A stretch of 7,787 nucleotides of DNA from positions 1 through 7,787 of the forward strand of contig CAINSH010000156.1 in NCBI GenBank assembly GCA_903852955.1, given 5' to 3'. Source of the DNA: an uncultured Actinomycetes bacterium. GTDB taxonomy: Bacteria > Actinomycetota > Actinomycetes > Nanopelagicales > Nanopelagicaceae. The notes under the pieces are model-generated. The model was not told where the DNA came from. It ran no database searches and saw only the letters and a list, made by a program, of their open reading frames with translations. How positions within the stretch are numbered: the first letter of the stretch is position 1; each line of letters opens with the position of its first letter. This document shows positions 6,721-7,787 of this stretch, one piece after another. The position numbers were made by a program, and so were the translations under genes.

Positions 6721-6729
6721 GTTCCAGGA
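6707..6729. repeat. Short inverted repeat around the end of the PotA-like gene
   Basis: TCCTGG at 6707-6712 and CCAGGA at 6724-6729 are perfect 6-bp inverted arms separated by 11 bp. The repeat spans the potA stop codon and encloses the candidate -10 box TAAGTT. It could be an operator or the foot of an RNA stem in read-through transcripts; arms of this size also arise by chance. Confidence 0.35.
6718..6723 (+). promoter_or_regulatory. Possible internal -10 box before the solute-binding protein
   Basis: TAAGTT overlaps the potA stop codon (TAA). Using the 6-nt spacing seen at the leaderless genes, transcription would start at 6730, the first base of the 10-bp hairpin that follows. No -35 match is visible at 16-18 bp, so the promoter is only a suggestion. 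Confidence 0.25.
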
Positions 6730-6754
6730 TCCATGTTCAACCGCTGAACATGGA
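6730..6754 (+). promoter_or_regulatory. Perfect 10-bp hairpin in the leader of the solute-binding protein
   Basis: TCCATGTTCA (6730-6739) and TGAACATGGA (6745-6754) pair perfectly around a 5-nt loop ACCGC. The stem lies in the 54-bp gap between the ATPase and binding-protein genes, 10 nt before the Shine-Dalgarno. No T-run follows it (AAGTAAAGAT), so it is not an intrinsic terminator. It could protect the 5' end of the binding-protein mRNA, which commonly needs far more copies than the ATPase, or as DNA it could be a repressor palindrome (TGTTCA-N5-TGAACA). Confidence 0.7.
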
Positions 6755-6764
6755 AAGTAAAGAT

Positions 6765-6770
6765 GGAGGT
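6765..6770 (+). promoter_or_regulatory. Strong Shine-Dalgarno of the solute-binding protein
   Basis: GGAGGT ends 4 nt before the ATG at 6775 (GGAGG is 5 nt away). It is the only strong ribosome binding site in the window and fixes this start. It contrasts with the six genes that have none. Confidence 0.85.
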
Positions 6771-6774
6771 ACAG

Positions 6775-7787
6775 ATGCAAAAGAAGCGTCTGTTTTCACG
6801 AATCGCTGTTGCATCAGTAGCAGCATTAATTCTCGCTGGTTGCAGCTCAGGTAGCGACTCTGCATCCGATAGCGGTGTACCTAAAGTAGACATGATGAAA
6901 GAGCTTGGTGCTGGTGAAGGCCAAGTCAATCTAGTTGCGTGGGCAGGTTATGTTGAAAATGGTTCAACTGATCCAAACGTTGACTGGGTAACTGGTTTTG
7001 AAAAAGAAACTGGTTGTAAAGTAAATGTAAAGACTGGCGCAACATCAGATGACATGGTCGCATTAATGAAGACCGGTGAATATGACGTTGTTTCTGCATC
7101 AGGTGATGCTTCACTTCGCCTGATTTACGGTGGAGACGTTGCTCCAGTTAACACAGACTTAATTCCAAACTATGCAGACATCTTTGATAATCTCAAGATG
7201 CAGCAATGGAACTCTGTGGACGGTGTTTCATATGGTGTTCCACACGGACGTGGAGCAAACCTGTTGGCATACCGCACAGATATTGTTAAGCCTGCGCCAA
7301 CTTCATGGAGTTCAGTTTTCGATGTGAACTCCCCATATAAGGGCAATATCACTGCTTATGACTCACCTATCTATATTGCAGATGCTGCACTTTATTTGAT
7401 GGAAACACAGCCAGAGCTAGGAATTACATATCCTTACGCTCTAGATCAAACTCAGTTTGATGCAGCTGTAGAAGTTCTAAAGGCTCAGAAGCCACTTATT
7501 GGTGAGTACTGGGGTGATTATCTCAAGCATGTTGCTTCACTTAAATCAGGTGGAACAGTGCTTGGAACAACATGGCAAGTAAATATCAACCTTGCAAAGG
7601 GTGAAGGCACAAAGGTTGAAGGAATCAAACCTGCTGGAGGTTCTACAGGTTGGTCAGACACTTGGATGATTAGTAGCAAAGCTAAGAATCCAAACTGTGC
7701 GTACTTATGGATGAATCACATTGCATCACCTGCAGCAAATGCTGCAGTTGCAGAGTGGTTTGGAGAAGCTCCATCTAACGCAAAGTC
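6775..7787 (+). CDS. Polyamine-type ABC importer solute-binding lipoprotein (PotD-like), C-terminus cut off
   Basis: This is an extracytoplasmic lipid-anchored receptor that would capture spermidine, putrescine or a related amine and deliver it to the importer powered by the ATPase encoded just upstream. The 337 codons present begin with a lipoprotein signal: basic MQKKR, hydrophobic IAVASVAALIL and lipobox LAGC with C23 as the lipidated residue. A Ser/Gly/Asp-rich linker follows (SSGSDSASDSG). The mature part starts with VNLVAWAGYVENG, then DWVTGFEKETGCKVNVKTGAT and ALMKTGEYDVVSASGD, the arrangement of PotD/PotF-type type-II binding proteins. YGVPHGRGANLLAYRTDIV and TSWSSVFD are the hinge-side motifs also common in the family. 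The reading frame is open to the edge, and by family size most of the protein is present. It has its own strong Shine-Dalgarno and a leader hairpin, which suggests higher expression than the ATPase. The ligand is inferred from family likeness only; betaine- or opine-type amines are alternatives. Confidence 0.9.
   Translation, partial: MQKKRLFSRIAVASVAALILAGCSSGSDSASDSGVPKVDMMKELGAGEGQVNLVAWAGYVENGSTDPNVDWVTGFEKETGCKVNVKTGATSDDMVALMKTGEYDVVSASGDASLRLIYGGDVAPVNTDLIPNYADIFDNLKMQQWNSVDGVSYGVPHGRGANLLAYRTDIVKPAPTSWSSVFDVNSPYKGNITAYDSPIYIADAALYLMETQPELGITYPYALDQTQFDAAVEVLKAQKPLIGEYWGDYLKHVASLKSGGTVLGTTWQVNINLAKGEGTKVEGIKPAGGSTGWSDTWMISSKAKNPNCAYLWMNHIASPAANAAVAEWFGEAPSNAK

Noticed and set aside
6477..7352. 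Minus-strand open frames opposite potA and the binding-protein gene
   Set aside because: They cross the potA end, the leader hairpin and the lipoprotein signal, have low-complexity or odd composition, and no promoter-like box. The plus-strand genes explain the DNA.
1..7787. Mobile elements, CRISPR arrays, tRNA or defence genes
   Set aside because: No transposase or integrase motifs, direct-repeat arrays, cloverleaf-like segments or toxin-antitoxin-like small genes were seen. All genes belong to ordinary housekeeping or metabolic families.

Overview
The window looks like a compact piece of chromosome from a low-to-mid GC bacterium, probably a streamlined actinobacterium. A free-living freshwater or marine lineage, for example the acI type, would fit, but this is an inference from style and not a taxonomic proof. 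The grounds are moderate GC by eye, almost no spacer DNA, actinobacterial-looking protein sequences, and the repeated use of a TANNNT box 6-8 nt before the start codon with no Shine-Dalgarno, which is the signature of leaderless mRNAs common in Actinobacteria. I see no mobile element, phage gene, CRISPR array, tRNA or rRNA.

Layout, left to right: the first 336 codons of an ABC-F ATPase on the minus strand, running off the left edge; a 24-bp divergent promoter region; kynU and kynA on the plus strand, overlapping by 4 bp; a nitroreductase-family gene on the minus strand whose stop overlaps the kynA stop; a 33-bp divergent promoter region; a DedA-family membrane protein on the plus strand; a GT-B glycosyltransferase on the minus strand, with 1 bp between the two stops; a 56-bp divergent promoter region; then, on the plus strand, a PotA-like ABC ATPase and a PotD-like lipoprotein that runs off the right edge. 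No gene-free stretch reaches 60 bp.

Functionally, kynA and kynU give tryptophan catabolism to anthranilate plus alanine. Kynurenine formamidase, the middle step, is not in the window. The active-site residues of KynU look like the bacterial, kynurenine-preferring type. The PotA/PotD-like pair belongs to a polyamine-type importer whose permeases should lie beyond the right edge. The ABC-F, nitroreductase, DedA and glycosyltransferase genes appear to be independent single-gene units.

The most notable feature is regulatory. All six genes that start at a divergent junction carry TANNNT-N(6-8)-start codon, and at the ABC-F/kynU junction the two opposed -10 boxes share their TA step. The solute-binding protein is the exception: it has a strong Shine-Dalgarno, a perfect 10-bp hairpin in its leader, and a possible own promoter placed to start transcription at the foot of that hairpin. 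I found no convincing undescribed defence or mobile system.
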